A stretch of DNA of 64,000 bases, taken from the NCBI GenBank assembly GCA_036848175.1, contig DAIUKO010000001.1, positions 24,307-88,306 on the forward strand. The letters are read 5' to 3'. Under the pieces are notes generated by a model. The model did no database searches and was not told the DNA's origin. It saw nothing but the letters and a program-made list of their open reading frames with translations. The translations under genes and the position numbers were made by a program. Position 1 is the stretch's first letter. Each line of letters begins with the position of its first letter. Source of the stretch: QHWF01 sp036848175 (GTDB taxonomy: Bacteria > Acidobacteriota > Vicinamibacteria > Vicinamibacterales > CAVVIG01). Positions 17,812 through 32,800 of the stretch are shown in pieces.

Positions 17812-20800
17812 ATGGATTCGAGCAAGTTTTCGGACGGGTCTGAAGTCCCGAGCGTGGACGTCGAGTCATGGGACGAGGAATGGGAATCGATCCCGCGCAC
17901 GGCCGATCGCGGCGACGCGCCGCTCTCGTACGAGCAGCAGCGGCTGTGGTTCCTCGATCAACTCGAGCCGGGACGCGCCACCTATAACGTGCCAGTGGCG
18001 CTCCGCCTGCGCGGCGCGCTCGACGTGCCGGCGCTCGAAGCGAGCCTCGCCGGCGTGATCGCGCGGCACGACGTCCTCCGCTGCCGCATCGGTACGGCCG
18101 CTCACGAGCAGCGGCTGGTCCCGGCCGACATCCCGTTTCATGTGCAGCCCGTCGATTTCACGTCCGCGGATTCGGAGGGGGATGCGCGCGAATGGGCTGA
18201 GGAGGAGGCGCGCCGGCCGTTCGACTTGAGCACCGGCCCGCTCTTCCGAGCCACGCTCGTGAAGGTCACCGAGCACGATCACCTGCTCGTGCTCGTGTTC
18301 CACCACATCGTCGTCGATGGCTGGTCGATCGGCGTCTTCTGCAACGAGCTGCGTGCATTCTACGCGGCCCGGATCGAGGGAACGACGGCCGCGTTGCCGG
18401 ACCTCCCGATTCAATTCGGCGACTACGCCGCCTGGCAGCGCAGCACGCTCGAAGGCAAAGGCCTCGACCGGGTGCTGAGTTACTGGACGCGTCAGCTCGC
18501 TGGCTCCGAGCCACTCGAATTCCCAACCGATCGTCCGCGTCCATCGCGCCAGACCTTCAACGGCGCCTGTGAATCGTTCCAGTTGTCCACCTCGCTCACC
18601 TCCGCGCTGCGCGACCTCAGTTGCCGCGAGGGAGCGACGATGTTCATGACGCTCGTCGCAGCGTTCAACGTGCTGCTGGCGCGCTACACCGGGAAGCGGG
18701 ACATCAGCGTCGGATCACCGGTCGCCAATCGGGGCCACGCCGAAGTCGAAGGGCTGATCGGCTTCTTCGTGAACATGCTGGTCCTGAGGACCGACGTCAG
18801 CGGCGATCCGACGTTTCGCCAGCTGCTGACACGCGTCCGCAAAGTGTGCCTCGATGGCTACGCGCATCAGGAGCTGCCGTTCCACAAGCTCGTCGAGGCG
18901 CTGCAGCCTGAACGCGATCTCAGCCGCCCGCCGCTCTGCCAGGTGCTGCTGTCGCTGCAGAACGCGTCGAGCTCCTTCGAGCTGCCAGGACTCGACGTCG
19001 AGTCGATCGATGTCAGCACCGGCACGTCGAAGGTCGACCTGAACGTGACGCTCGAAGAGAGCGAAGGCCGCCTGTTCGGGACGCTCGAATACAACCCCGA
19101 TCTCTTCGACCGCACGACCGTCCAGCGCATCGTCGCGCACTACAAGACGCTGCTCGACGCGATCGCCGCCAATCCGGAGCAGCGTGTTTCGGACCTCGAG
19201 CTTCTGACGACGTCCGAGCAGCTTCAGATCGCGGGCTGGAACGACACCGCGCGCACATTTCCGCAGCGGTCGATCGTCGAGCTGTTCGAAGCGCAGGTGG
19301 CGCAGACGCCAACCGCGACGGCCATCATCAGCGGACGCGATCGCGTCAGCTATGCGGCGCTGAACAGCCGCGCGAATCAAGTGGCGCATTACCTGCGCCG
19401 GATCGGCATCGGAGCCGAAGCGCGCGTCGGGATCGCGATGGAGCGATCGGTCGAGATGATCGTGGCGCTCGTCGGTGTGCTGAAGGCGGGCGGCGCCTAC
19501 GTGCCGCTCGACCCGAGCTATCCCGCCGAACGGCTGCAGTACATGGCCGTCGACGCGCAGATTGACGTCCTTCTGACGCTGGGGGTCCGCCCCGCGGACG
19601 TCCGGGTCATCCATCTCGATCGCGACTGGCCGGAGATCGTCACGTGCCCCATCACGAACCCGGGCGTCGAGATCGCGCCGGAGCAGCTCGCCTATGTGAT
19701 TTACACGTCGGGGTCGACCGGCTGGCCGAAGGGCGCGATGGTCACGCATGGCGGGCTCGCCAACTATCTGCAGTGGGCGGCCGAGCACTATGCGGTCGCC
19801 GATGGCAATGGGTCGGCGGTCCACTCGTCGCTCAGTTTCGATCTGACGGTCACAAGTCTCTATCTCCCGCTGATCGCGGGCCGAACGGTGACGCTGGTCG
19901 CAGCCGACGCTGACGTCGACCGATTGGCGCAGGTGCTGCGCGACAGCGACAACCTCAGTCTGCTGAAGCTGACGCCGGCGCATCTCGAAATCCTCGAACA
20001 ACGGTTGACCGATGTCGATCTCAGCGGCCATGTCCGGGGATTGGTGATCGGCGGAGAAGCGCTGCGCGGATCGGCGTTGAAGTTCTGGCGAGAACACGCG
20101 CGCGGCACACGACTCATCAACGAATACGGACCGACGGAAACCGTGGTCGGCTGCTGCGTCTACGACGCCGCCGAAGACGACGACCTGGGCGCGGTGCCGA
20201 TCGGCCGGCCGATCGCGAACCTGCAGATGCACCTGCTCGACGCGGATCTCGCGCAGGTCCCCGTTGGCGTGGCCGGCGACATCTACATCGGCGGGGCGGG
20301 CGTCGCGCGCGGTTATCAGGGCCGGCCCGATCTGACCGCCGACCGGTTCGTGCCGGATCCGTTCGCGACGGTGAGCGGCGCGCGGCTGTATCGCACGGGC
20401 GATCGCGCGCGCTATCGCGCGGACGGAGCGATCGAGTATCTGGGCCGCGCCGACGATCAGGTGAAGATCCGCGGCTACCGCGTCGAGCTCGGCGAGATCG
20501 AAGCGACGCTCGAAGCGCATCCCGACGTGGCGCAAGCCGCGGTCACGCTCCGTCGCACGGCCTCGGGCGATGCCAGGCTTCTCGCCTATGTCGCACGGGC
20601 CGAGCCCTCGACGCTCGTCCTGAGCGGCGTCGACGAACGAGCGCTCACGACAGGCGCATCGGTCGGCGGCTACACGCAGGGTTTTGACGTCGAACTCCGC
20701 GAGTTCCTCGAGGAACGGCTCCCGGAGTACGAAATCCCGTCGGCGATTGTCGTACTCGACGCGCTGCCGCTGACGGTGAACGGCAAAGTCGATCGCAAGG

Positions 20801-23800
20801 CCCTCCCCGACATCGAAACACGCGGCGACGCCGACAAGTACCAGGCGCCGCGAACCGCCGTCGAGAGTCTGCTCGGCGAGATCTGGGCGCAGGCGGAAGT
20901 ACTCGGCGTCGAGAACCTCGGCGTCCACGACAACTTCTTCGATCTCGGCGGCCACTCGCTGCTCGCGACGCGCGTGATGTCGCGGGTGCGGGAGACGTTC
21001 GACGTGGAGATGCCGCTGCGCAGCCTGTTCGAAGCGCCGACGGTCGCGGAGATGGCCAAGCGCGTCGAGCAGGCGCTGGGCAGCGACGCCGTGCGCCCGG
21101 TCGAGCCGATCGTCCGCGTGCCGCGCACCGGCCCGCTGCCGGTGTCGTACGCGCAGCAGCGTCTGTGGTTCCTCGATCAGCTCGATCCCGGATCGGCATC
21201 GTACAACGTGCCGATCGTCCTCGCGCTCACCGGCACGTTGAACGCCGCCGCGCTCGAAGCGTCCCTGATGGCGCTCGTCGCGCGGCACGAAGCGCTGCGC
21301 ACGCATTTCGTGCTGAGCGGCGATGAACTTCTTCAGCGGATCGAAGACGAGATCGACTTCTCGCTGCCGACGATCGACTTCACCGGTCGCGAAGCTGACG
21401 CGCGTCAATGGGCCGAGGCGGAAGCACGACGCGCGTTCGATCTGGGAAGCGGTCCGCTGTTTCGCGCCAGCCTCCTGACGCTCGGCGAATCCGAGCATTG
21501 GCTCGTTCTCGTTCTTCACCACATCGTCATCGACGGCTGGGCCGTCGGCGTCCTGCTCGAAGAGCTGGCCGCGCTCTATCGAACCGCGTGCGGCCAGCCG
21601 GCGGACGCGTTGCCCGCATTGCAGGTGCAGTACGCCGACTACGCGGCGTGGCAGCGCCGCTCGATGAGCGGCGACGTCGATGCGAGGCAGCTCGCGTACT
21701 GGACGCAGCAGTTGTCCGGGCTCGAAGCGCTGGAGCTGCCGGCCGATCGCCCGCGTCCGGGTGTGCAGTCACAGCGCGGCGCCACCGAACCGTTCGAGCT
21801 GTCGACGCCGCTGACCGAAGCGTTGTATCGACTGAGCCGACGCGAGGGCGTCACGCTCTTCATGACGCTGCTCGCCGCGTGGGACGTGCTGCTGGCGCGC
21901 TACACCGGACGAACCGACATCGCCGTCGGGTCGCCGGTGGCGAATCGCAACCGCACCGAGATCGAAGGCCTGATCGGTTTCTTCGTGAACACGCTCGTCT
22001 TCCGCACCGATCTGGCGGGCGATCCGAGCGTCCGCGACCTTCTGGCGCGCGTGCGCAAGGTCTGCCTCGACGGCTACGCGCATCAGGATCTGCCGTTCGA
22101 GAAGCTGGTCGAGGAGCTGCAGCCCGAACGCGACTTGAGCCGCTCGCCAGTCTTCCAGGTTCTCTTTGCGCTGCAGAATGCGCCTGGCTCCGGCATCACG
22201 CTGCCCGGACTCGAGAACCGGTTCGTCGCGATCGACACGGCGACTGCGAAATTCGATCTCAACGTGTCGCTGCAGGAAAGCGGCCGCGCGCTGACCGGGA
22301 CGATCGAGTACAGCACCGACCTCTTCGATCGCTCGACGATTCAGCGGCTGATCTTGCATTACACGACACTGCTCGAAGCCGCCGCGGCCGATCCGGAGCA
22401 GCGCATTTCCGAGCTGCCGCTGCTCACCGCATCCGAACGACGCGACATCGCGCGATGGAACGAGACTGCGCGTGAATTTTCTGGCCGCTCGATCGTCGAG
22501 CTGTTCGAGGTGCAGGCGGCGAACAACCCGGCGGCAGTCGCCGTGGAATGCGGCGACGAGCGGATGACCTACGGCGAGCTGAACGCCCGTGCGAATCGGC
22601 TCGCCTACTACCTCGGCGAGCTCGGCGTCGTCCCCGAGACCCGCGTCGGCATCTGCCTCGGCCGCTCGTTCGAGATGGTCGTTGCGCTCTTCGGCGTCCT
22701 CAAAGCCGGCGGCGCGTACGTCCCGCTCGATCCGAACTATCCCATCGAACGCCTGCAGTACATGGCATCGGACGCGAACGTCGAGATTCTGCTCACCGAA
22801 TGGAGCGCGCGCCAGGACTTCGGCGGCTCGGTCAAAGGCGAGGTCTGCCTCGACGTCGATTGGGACGGCATCGCCGAGCGGCCGGCGACGAACCCGAACG
22901 TCGCGGTCGCGCCCGAGTCGCTCGCCTACGTGATCTACACGTCCGGATCGACCGGCTGGCCGAAGGGCGTGATGATCAGCCATCACGGTCTCAGCAACTA
23001 TCTGCACTGGGCGTCGGACGCCTATCGCGCCGCCGACGGCGCGGGCTCCGCGGTTCACTCGTCGCTGAGCTTCGATCTCACGGTCACGAGTCTTTTCGTG
23101 CCGCTCGTGGCGGGCCGCACGGTTCGACTGCTTGCGACGTCGTCTCCAGGGTCTCCAGGGTCTCCCGTGTCGGACGTCGAGGATCTGGCGCGCGTGCTAC
23201 GCGAGGCCGACTCGCTCAGCCTGCTCAAGCTGACGCCGGCGCACCTGGAAGTCCTCGAACATCAGCTCGCCGGCGTCGATCTCACCGGACACGTCAACGC
23301 GCTCGTCGTCGGCGGCGAGGCGCTGCACGGCACGGCCCTCGAATTCTGGCGCGCGCGGGCGGCGGGCACGCGCCTGATCAACGAGTACGGCCCGACGGAA
23401 ACGGTCGTCGGTTGCTGCGTGTACGAGGAAGCGGCCGGCGATCGCAACCTCGGACCGGTCCTCATCGGCCGGCCGATCGCGAATCTTCAGATGCACATCC
23501 TCGACGCGAACCTCGAGCGGGTTCCCGTCGGCGTCCCTGGCGAGATCTTCATCGGCGGCGACGGCGTCGGTCGCGGCTACCTGGGGCGTCCCGATCTGAC
23601 GGCGGAGCGCTTCGTGCCCGATCCGTTCGGCGCCTCGCGCGGCGGTCGCCTGTACAAGACGGGCGACCGCGCGCGCTATCGCGCCGGCGGCGACATCGAG
23701 TATCTCGGTCGGCTCGACGACCAGGTGAAGATCCGCGGCTACCGCGTCGAGCTCGGCGAAGTCGAGGCCGTGATTGCCGCGCATCCGGCGATCGATCAGG

Positions 23801-26800
23801 TGGCTGTCACAGTCCGGCAACAGACATCAGGCGATGCGCGCCTCGTCGCCTACGTGACCCGAACCCGTCTCGATAGCCTGGTCGTAGAGGCGAACCCGCA
23901 TGCCTGCCCTGAGCGCTCGTCCTTCGACGCGGCTCAGGACGAGCGTCGAAGGGTCCGCCCCTACGCCCATGAACTTGAAACGGCGCTCCGCGCGTATCTG
24001 AAAGAACGCCTGCCGGAGTACGAAATCCCGTCGGCGTTCGTCGTGCTCGAGCAGCTGCCGTTGACGGTGAACGGCAAAATCGATCGCGCGGCGCTGCCGG
24101 AGCCCGATGCGCCGCGCGGCGCCGAGGACGCTCGTATCGCGCCGCGAACGCCGCTCGAAGCGCAGCTCGCCGAGATCTGGACCGAGGTCCTCGGCGCCGC
24201 GGCGCTCGGCGTTCACGACAACTTCTTCGAGCTCGGCGGCCACTCGCTGCTCGCGACACGCGTGATCTCACGCGTGCGCCGTCGGTTCGACGTCGATATC
24301 CCGCTGCGCAGCCTCTTCGAAGCGCCGACTGTCGCCGCGATGGCGGCGCGCATCGAAGCCGCACGCCACGCCGAGGCGCCGGCCGCCAGCTCGATCGGGC
24401 GCATGCCGCGCACGGGTCCGCTGCCGGTTTCGTACGCCCAGCAGCGTCTCTGGTTCCTGGATCAGCTCGAACCCGGCAGCGCGTCGTACAACGTGCCGCT
24501 CGCATTGAAGCTCGAAGGCGATCTCGACGTCGTCGCGCTCGAGATGAGCCTCGCAGATCTGATCGGGCGCCACGAAGTCCTGCGCACTCGCTTTGTCGTC
24601 GTCGACGAGGAGCCGCTGCAGCAGATCGACGAGCTCGTCGAGTTCGGGCTGGGTCAGATCGATTTCAGCGGTGAAGACGATCCCGCGGCAGCCGCACAGC
24701 ATTGGGCGAACTGCGAAGCGAAGCGCCCGTTCGACCTGAGCACCGGCCCGCTGATTCGGGCAACCCTGCTCCACGTCGCACGCGAGGAGCACTGGCTTGT
24801 ACTTGTCCTTCATCACATTGCCATCGACGGCTGGTCGCTCGAGATCGTCGTCAAGGATCTCGCGGCGTACTACAACGCGTACCGGAACCGCCGGTCCTGC
24901 TCGCTCCCCGAACTGCCGGTCCAGTACGCGGACTATGCCGCGTGGCAGCGGCAGTGGCTCGACGATGAGGTGCGAGACAGGCAGCTCGAGTACTGGAAGA
25001 AGCAGCTCGCCGACCTCGAGCCGATCGAGTTGCCGGCCGATCGTTCCCTGCCGCCGGTGCAGACGTTCAACGGCGCGACAGAGCCGTTCGAATTGCCGCC
25101 GGCGTTGTCCACCGCGCTCAGAACACTCAGCCGCCATGAAGGCGCGACGCTGTTCATGACGCTCGTCGCGGCGTGGCAGGCGCTGCTGGCTCGCTACACC
25201 GGACGCCGCGATATCGCGGTCGGGACACCGGTCGCCAATCGCAGCCGCGCCGAAATCGAGGGTCTGATCGGATTCTTCGTCAACACGCTGGTGCTGCGAA
25301 CGAGTCTGGAGGGCGACCCGAGCTTCCGCGATCTTCTCGCACGTGTGCGCAAGACAGCCATCGACGCCTACGCGCATCAGGATCTGCCGTTCGAAAAACT
25401 CGTCGAAGAGCTGCAGCCCGAACGGGATCTTGCGCGGTCGCCGCTCTTCCAGGTGATGTTCGCGCTCCAGGACACCTCGACGTCGAGCCTCGATCTCGTC
25501 GACCTCGAGTCGTCTTACTTGCCGCTGCACAACGACACGGCGAAGTTTCAGCTGAACGTCAATCTTGCCGACGATGGCAGTCGTGTCAGCGGGTTGCTGG
25601 AATACAACACCGACCTCTTCGATCGCGCCACGATTCAGCGCCTTGTCGGCCACTACCTGACGCTGCTCGACGGCGTTGCGGTCGCGCCAGGGCGGCGGCT
25701 TTCGGAATTGCCGCTGCTCAGCGCCTCCGAGCGCGGGCAGATTGCGCGGTGGAACGACACGGCGCGCGCGTGTGGCGACGCCGCGTCAATCGTCGAGCTG
25801 TTCGAATCGCAGGCCGCGCAGAGTCCAACCGCCGCGGCCGTCGTGTCCGGCAGCAAGACGATCACTTACGCCGAATTGAACGAGCGCGCAAACCAGCTCG
25901 CGCACTACCTGCGTGCGCTCGGCGTCGGCGCTGAAACCCGAGTCGGTCTCTCAGTCGAGCGTTCGATCGACATGGTCGTCGCGCTGCTCGGTGTGTTGAA
26001 AGCCGGCGGCGCGTACGTGCCGCTCGATCCGAGCTACCCGGCGGAACGCCTCCAGTACATGGCCGAGGACGCGCAGATCGAGGTTCTGCTCACCGGGGCG
26101 GACCGATGGGCCTGCCCTGGCTCCTCCTTCGACGCGGCTCAGGACGAGCGTCGAAGCGTCGGCGCCGCCGTCGCAAACGTCCGCGTCGTCCATCTCGATC
26201 GCGACTGGCCGGAGATCGCGTGGCAGCCAGCGACGAATCCGTCGATGACGATCGTGCCGGAGCAGGTCGCGTATCTGATCTACACATCGGGATCGACCGG
26301 TCTGCCGAAGGGTGCGATGGTCACGCACCGCGGCCTTGCGAACTACCTCCAGTGGGCGTCGGCGTATTACGAAGTCGCTGACGGCGGCGGATCGGCGGTG
26401 CACTCGTCGCTGAGTTTCGATCTGACCGTCACGAGTCTCTATCTCCCGTTGATCGCCGGCCGGACGGTGACGCTGGTCGCGGCGGGCGCGGACGTCGACG
26501 AACTGGCGCGCGTGCTGCGCGACAGCGACGGCTTGAGCCTGCTCAAGCTGACGCCCGCGCATCTCGAAGTCCTCGAACAGCGGCTCGCCGATTGCGATCT
26601 CACAGGTCGCGCGCATGCGCTCGTCATCGGCGGCGAGTCGCTCCACGGATCGGCGTTGACATTCTGGCGCGAGCACGCGCCTGGCACCCGGCTGATCAAC
26701 GAATACGGACCGACGGAAACCGTCGTCGGCTGCTGCGTGTACGACGCGGCGGAAGACGATGCGCTCGACGCGGTGCCGATCGGCCGTCCGATCGCCAACC

Positions 26801-29800
26801 TGCAGATGCACTTGCTCGACGCGGATCTCGCGCAGGTTCCGGTGGGCGTCGCCGGCGAGATTTTCATCGGCGGCGCGGGCGTCGCGCGCGGCTATCACGC
26901 GCGGCCCGATCTGACCGCCGAACGCTTCGTGCCGGATCCGTTCGCCAGGACGGAAGGCGCACGCCTGTACCGCACCGGCGATCGCGCGCGGTATCGCGCG
27001 GACGGGACCATCGACTATCTCGGCCGGCTCGACGATCAGGTGAAGATTCGCGGCTATCGCGTCGAGCTCGGCGAGATCGAAGCCACGCTCGCCACGCACC
27101 CCGACGTGGCACAGGCCGCGGTCGTCGTCCAGCATGGGCAGGGGGGCCCTCGGCTGGTCGCGTATGTGACGCCGACGTCCGGTGCGTTGCCGGACGCGGC
27201 GTCTCTGCGTGCATTTCTCAGTCGGACGCTGCCCGAGTACGAAGTGCCTGCGGCGTATGCCGTGCTCGACGAGCTGCCGCTGACGGTCAACGGCAAAGTC
27301 GATCGCAAGGCGCTCCCCGACGTCGAAACACGCGGCGACGCCGACACCTACCAGGCGCCGCGAACGGCCGTCGAGAATCTGCTCGGCGAGATCTGGGCGC
27401 AGGCCGAAGTGCTCGGCGTCGAGAACCTCGGCGTCCACGACAACTTCTTCGAGCTCGGCGGCCACTCGCTGCTGGCGACGCGCGTCATGTCGCGGGTGCG
27501 GCAGACGTTCGACGTCGAGATGCCGCTGCGCAGCCTGTTCGAAGCCCCGACGATTGCGGCGATGGCGGAGCGCGTCGAATCGGCGCTTCACAGCAACTCG
27601 CGTGCGGCCGACCCGATCGCGCCGGCCGCGCGCACCAGACCGTTGCCCGTGTCGTACGCGCAGCAGCGTCTGTGGTTCCTCGATCGCCTCGAACCAGGCA
27701 ACCCGTCGTACAACGTCCCGTTCGTTCTCAGCTTGAGCGGCGCGCTCGACGCCGCCGCGCTCGAAGCGAGCCTCGTCGAGCTGATTCGCCGGCACGAAGT
27801 GTTGCGTACGCGGTTCATCACCATCGGCGACGAACCGTATCAGCAGATCGATGCGGATGTGGCGTTCTCACTCGAGCGCGTCGACTGCGGCAGCGAAGAC
27901 GAGGCGCGGCGATGGGCGGAACGCGAGGCACGCCGGCCGTTCGATCTGAGCACGGGCCCACTGTTCCGCGCCGCGCTCCTGAAAGTCGGCGAGCACGAAC
28001 ACTGGCTCATGCTCGTCATGCACCACATCGTCATCGACGGCTGGGCGGTCGGCGTTCTGCTCAACGAGCTCGCCGCGTTGTATCGCGCCGGGTGCAATGG
28101 CGAGCCGTGCCGTCTGGCTCCGTTGCCGGTGCAGTACGCCGACTACGCCGTGTGGCAGCGGCAGTGGATGAACGGCGAGGTCTACCAGCGCCAGCTCGCC
28201 TACTGGACAGAGCAGCTCGCCGGCGTCGAAACGCTCGAAGTCCCGACCGACCGCCCGCGGCCGCCGGTCCAGACGCAGAACGGCGCGACCGAGGAGTTCG
28301 CGCTCACGGCGGAGTTGAGTCAGGCGCTGCAGCGATTGAGCCGTCGCGAAGGCGTGACGCTTTTCATGACGCTCGTCGCTGCGTGGGATGCGCTCGTCGC
28401 CCGCTACACCGGTCGAAGCGACATCGTCGTCGGATCGCCGGTGGCGAACCGCAATCGCGCCGAGATCGAAGGGCTGATTGGATTCTTCGTGAACACGCTG
28501 GTGCTCCGCGTCGATCTCGGCGGCGACCCGAGCTTCCGCCAGCTGCTCACGCGCGTCCGCAAGGTCTGTCTCGACGCCTACGCGCACCAGGACCTGCCGT
28601 TCGAGTCGCTCGTCGAGGCGCTCCAGCCGGAACGCGATCTGAGCCGGCCGCCGCTCTTCCAGGTGCTCTTCGCGCTGCAGAACGCGCACGACGCGGGCGT
28701 CGATCTCCAGGGCGTGAGCGGACGGTTCGTGCCGATCGGCACCAGCACGTCGAAGTTCGATCTGAACGTGTCGCTGCACGAACAGGCCGGCCGCCTGTTC
28801 GGGACGCTCGAATACAACACGGACCTGTTCGATCGCACGACGATCCAGCGCATCCTCGCGCACTACACGACGCTGCTCGAGGCCGTCGCCGCCGATCCGG
28901 AGCAGCGCGTGTCCGACCTGCCGCTGCTGACGGCGGCGGAGCGCCACCAGCTCTGCCGGTGGAATGAAACAGAACGAGCGTTTCCGTCACTCTCGGTAGT
29001 GCAGTTGTTCGAGCGGCAGGCCGCCGAGGCGCCGCTGGCGCCGGCCGTCGTGTTCGGGAACGAAGTCCTCACTTTCACCAACCTGAACGACCGCGTGAAC
29101 CGACTCGCCCACTACTTGCGCGTATTGGGCGTAACGGCGGAAACCCGCGTCGGCATCTGCCTCGAGCGGTCGTTCGAGATGGTGGTGGCGCTCGTCGGCG
29201 TGCTGAAGGCGGGAGGGGCCTATGTCCCGCTCGATCCTTCGTACCCATCTGAACGCCTTGAATACATGACGGCCGACTCTGGCCTCGACATCCTCTTGAC
29301 GCAGGCCGGCACGCGAAATCGCGTGGCAGCTTCTCGCGAAATCTGCCTGGACGATGTCGAGGTCGTGGACGCGATGGCGAAGGCGCCTGCCGACAATCCC
29401 GTGCACGAGATTGTCCCCGACGAGCTCGCCTACCTTATTTATACGTCCGGCTCCACGGGCTGGCCGAAGGCCGCGATGGTCACGCACGGCGGCCTGAGCA
29501 ACTACCTGCAGTGGGCAGCCGACGCCTATCGCGCCGCTGATGGATGCGGCTCCGCGGTTCACTCGTCACTCAGCTTCGATCTCACCGTCACCAGTCTCTT
29601 CGTTCCCCTTGTCGCCGGCCGGCCCGTGCGGCTCGTTGCGACGACGACTGCCGGCGCCGACGTCGATGCGCTGGCGAATGAACTGCGTGAGGGCGACGGT
29701 CTGAGCCTGCTGAAGCTCACGCCGGCGCACCTGCAGGTTCTCGAGCAGCGCCTTGGCGACGTCGATCTGAGCGGACGCGTGCGCGGCCTCGTCATCGGCG

Positions 29801-32800
29801 GCGAAGCGCTCCACGGATCGACGCTGAAGTTCTGGCGCGAGCATGCGCCTGGCACACGCCTCATCAACGAATACGGTCCGACGGAAACCGTCGTCGGCTG
29901 CTGCGTCTACGACGCGGCGCACGACGACGACCTCGGTCCGGTGCCGATCGGTGGCCCGATCGCGAACCTGCAGATGCATCTGCTCGACGCGAACCTCACG
30001 CAGGTTCCCGTCGGTGTTCCCGGCGAGATCTACATCGGCGGCGCCGGTGTCGGCCGCGGCTATCTCGGACGCCCCGACCTGACGGCAGAACGTTTCGTCC
30101 CGGATCCGTTCGGCCCGTTCCGGGGCGCGCGGCTGTATCGCACCGGCGATCGCGCGCGCTACCGCACCGACGGAACCATCGAATATCTCGGCCGCTTCGA
30201 CGACCAGGTGAAGATCCGCGGTTACCGCGTCGAGCTGGGCGAGATCGAGGCGGCGCTGGCCGCGCACTCCAGCGTCGCGCGAGCGGCGGTCGTCGTCCGG
30301 CAACAGCCGGCCGGCGATCGCCGCCTCGTCGCGTACGTGACGGCGAAGGCCGGCGCGGCGGCGCCGGACGCGGCGACGCTCCGTGCGTATCTCAGCGCGA
30401 AGCTGCCGGAGTACGAAGTGCCGTCGGCCTATGCGGTGCTCGACACGCTGCCGCTGACGGTGAACGGCAAGGTCGATCGCAAGGCGCTGCCCGACATCGA
30501 CGCACGCGGTGACGCGGAAACGTATCAGGCGCCGCGAACCGCGGTCGAGAGCCTGCTCGGCGAGATCTGGGCGCAGGCCGAAGTGCTCGGCGTCGAGAAT
30601 CTCGGCATCCACGACAACTTCTTCGAGATGGGCGGCCACTCGCTGCTCGCGACGCGCGTCATCTCGCGCGTGCGCCAGACGTTCGACGTCGAGATGCCGC
30701 TGCGGAGCGTCTTCGAAGCGCCGACCGTCGCCGAGATGGCCAAGCGCGTCGAGCAGGCATTGAGCGGCGATGCGGCGCGGCCGGCGAATCCGATCGTCCG
30801 CGTGCCGCGCACCACGCCGCTGCCGGTGTCGTACGCGCAGCAGCGTCTGTGGTTCCTCGATCAGCTCGAGCCCGGCTCTGCGTCGTACAACGTGCCGCTC
30901 GGTCTCCGTCTGAGCGGCGAGCTGAACGTCGACGCGCTGGACGCCAGCCTTCGCGATCTGGCGAATCGCCACGAGGTGCTGCGCACCAGATTCGTGACCG
31001 TCGATAGCGAGCCGCGGCAGCTGATCGACGAACACGCCAACGTTGATGTCCGGCACGTCGACGTGAGCGCGTCGATCGATCCTGAACGCGAGGCGCAGCA
31101 GATTGCGGAGGACGAAGTTGCGCGCCCGTTCGATCTGACGACCGGCCCGCTGCTGCGCGCGACCTGCGTGCGCATCGCCGATACCGAACACCTGCTCGTC
31201 TTCGCGATGCACCACATCGTGCTCGACGGCTGGTCGGTCGGCATCCTGCTGAACGAGTTCATCGCCCTCTACGAATCACACCGGTCGCAGACGCCGCATC
31301 TGCTTCCCGAGCTGCCCGTGCAGTACGCCGACTACGCCGTGTGGCAGCGGCAGTGGCTCGCCGACGAAGTCCACGATCGGCAGCTCGCCTACTGGAAAGG
31401 GCAGCTGAAGGGCGTGGAGGTCCTGGAACTGCCGACCGATCGCCCGCGGCCCGCGGTGCAGACGCTCCACGGCGCCACCGTGCCGTTCGAACTGCCGGCG
31501 TCTTTGACCGGCGCGCTGCAGCAGTTGAGCCGCCGCGAGGGCGTGACGCTCTTCATGACGCTGCTCGCCGGCTTCAACGTGCTGTTGTCGCGCTACACCG
31601 GCCGTCTGGACCTCGCCGTCGGATCGCCGGTGGCCAACCGCAACCGCGCCGAAATCGAGGGTCTCATCGGCTTCTTCGTCAACACGCTGGTCCTGCGGAG
31701 CGATCTGCACGGCGATCCGACCTTCCGCGACACGCTGGCGCGCGTCCGCAGGATCTGCCTCGACGCATACGCGCATCAGGATCTGCCGTTCGAGAAGCTC
31801 GTCGAAGAGCTGCAGCCCGAACGCGACTTGAGCCGGTCGCCGTTGTTCCAGGTGATGTTCTCGCTGAACGACACGTCGGAGTCCGACGTGCAAGTGCCCG
31901 GCCTCCGCACGTCGTTCGTGCCGCTGCACACCGGCACGTCGAAGTTCGATCTGAATCTGCACTTGAGCGAGCGCAGCGGCCACATTGCCGGCGTCCTCGA
32001 ATACAACACCGATCTGTTCGAGCCGCAGACGATTCAGCGCGTCCTGACGCACTACGTCACGGTCCTCGAGGCGGTTGCTGCCGAACCGGAACAGCGGCTC
32101 TCCGCGGTGCCGCTGTTGACCGCCGCGGAACGCCAGCAAATCATCGGCTGGAACGAAACGGCGCGCGAGCTCGCGCCGCTGACGATCGTCGATCTGTTCG
32201 AGCGGCAGGTCGAGCAGTCCCCACATGCGATCGCGATCGCCACCGGAGACGAGCGCGTGAGCTTCGCCGACCTGAACCGGCGCGCCAACCGGCTCGCACG
32301 ACATCTGAGCGAGCTCGGCGCCGACGCAGAGACCCGCGTCGGCATCTGCGTCGAGCGATCGATCGAGATGGTCGTCGCGCTTCTCGGCGTCTTGAAAGCG
32401 GGCGCCGCGTACGTGCCGCTCGATCCCGCGTATCCGCTCGAGCGCCTGGACTACATGGCGGCGGACGCCGGTATCGCGATCGTGCTCACGGCGTGGAGCA
32501 CGCGCCAGCAGATTCGGGCCCTCGGGGCGGCCTTCGACACGGCTCAGGACGAGCGTCGAAGGGTCGGCCCTGAGCCGCGCGAGGTGTGTCTCGATGTCGA
32601 ATGGGCCGACATCGCACAGCACGACGACACGAATCTGGACGTCGCCATCGACGGCGACAACCTCGCCTACGTCATCTACACGTCCGGATCCACGGGCAAG
32701 CCGAAAGGCGCGATGGTTCACCATCGCGGCCTCAGCAACTACCTGCAATGGGCCGCGGACGCGTACGAGGCCGTCGGAGGCGACGGCTCGGCGGTGCACT

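Noticed and set aside
20605..32563. A CRISPR-like array formed by the recurring palindromes
   Set aside because: Copies are few, kilobases apart, in both orientations and inside coding sequence, without uniform spacers or cas genes.
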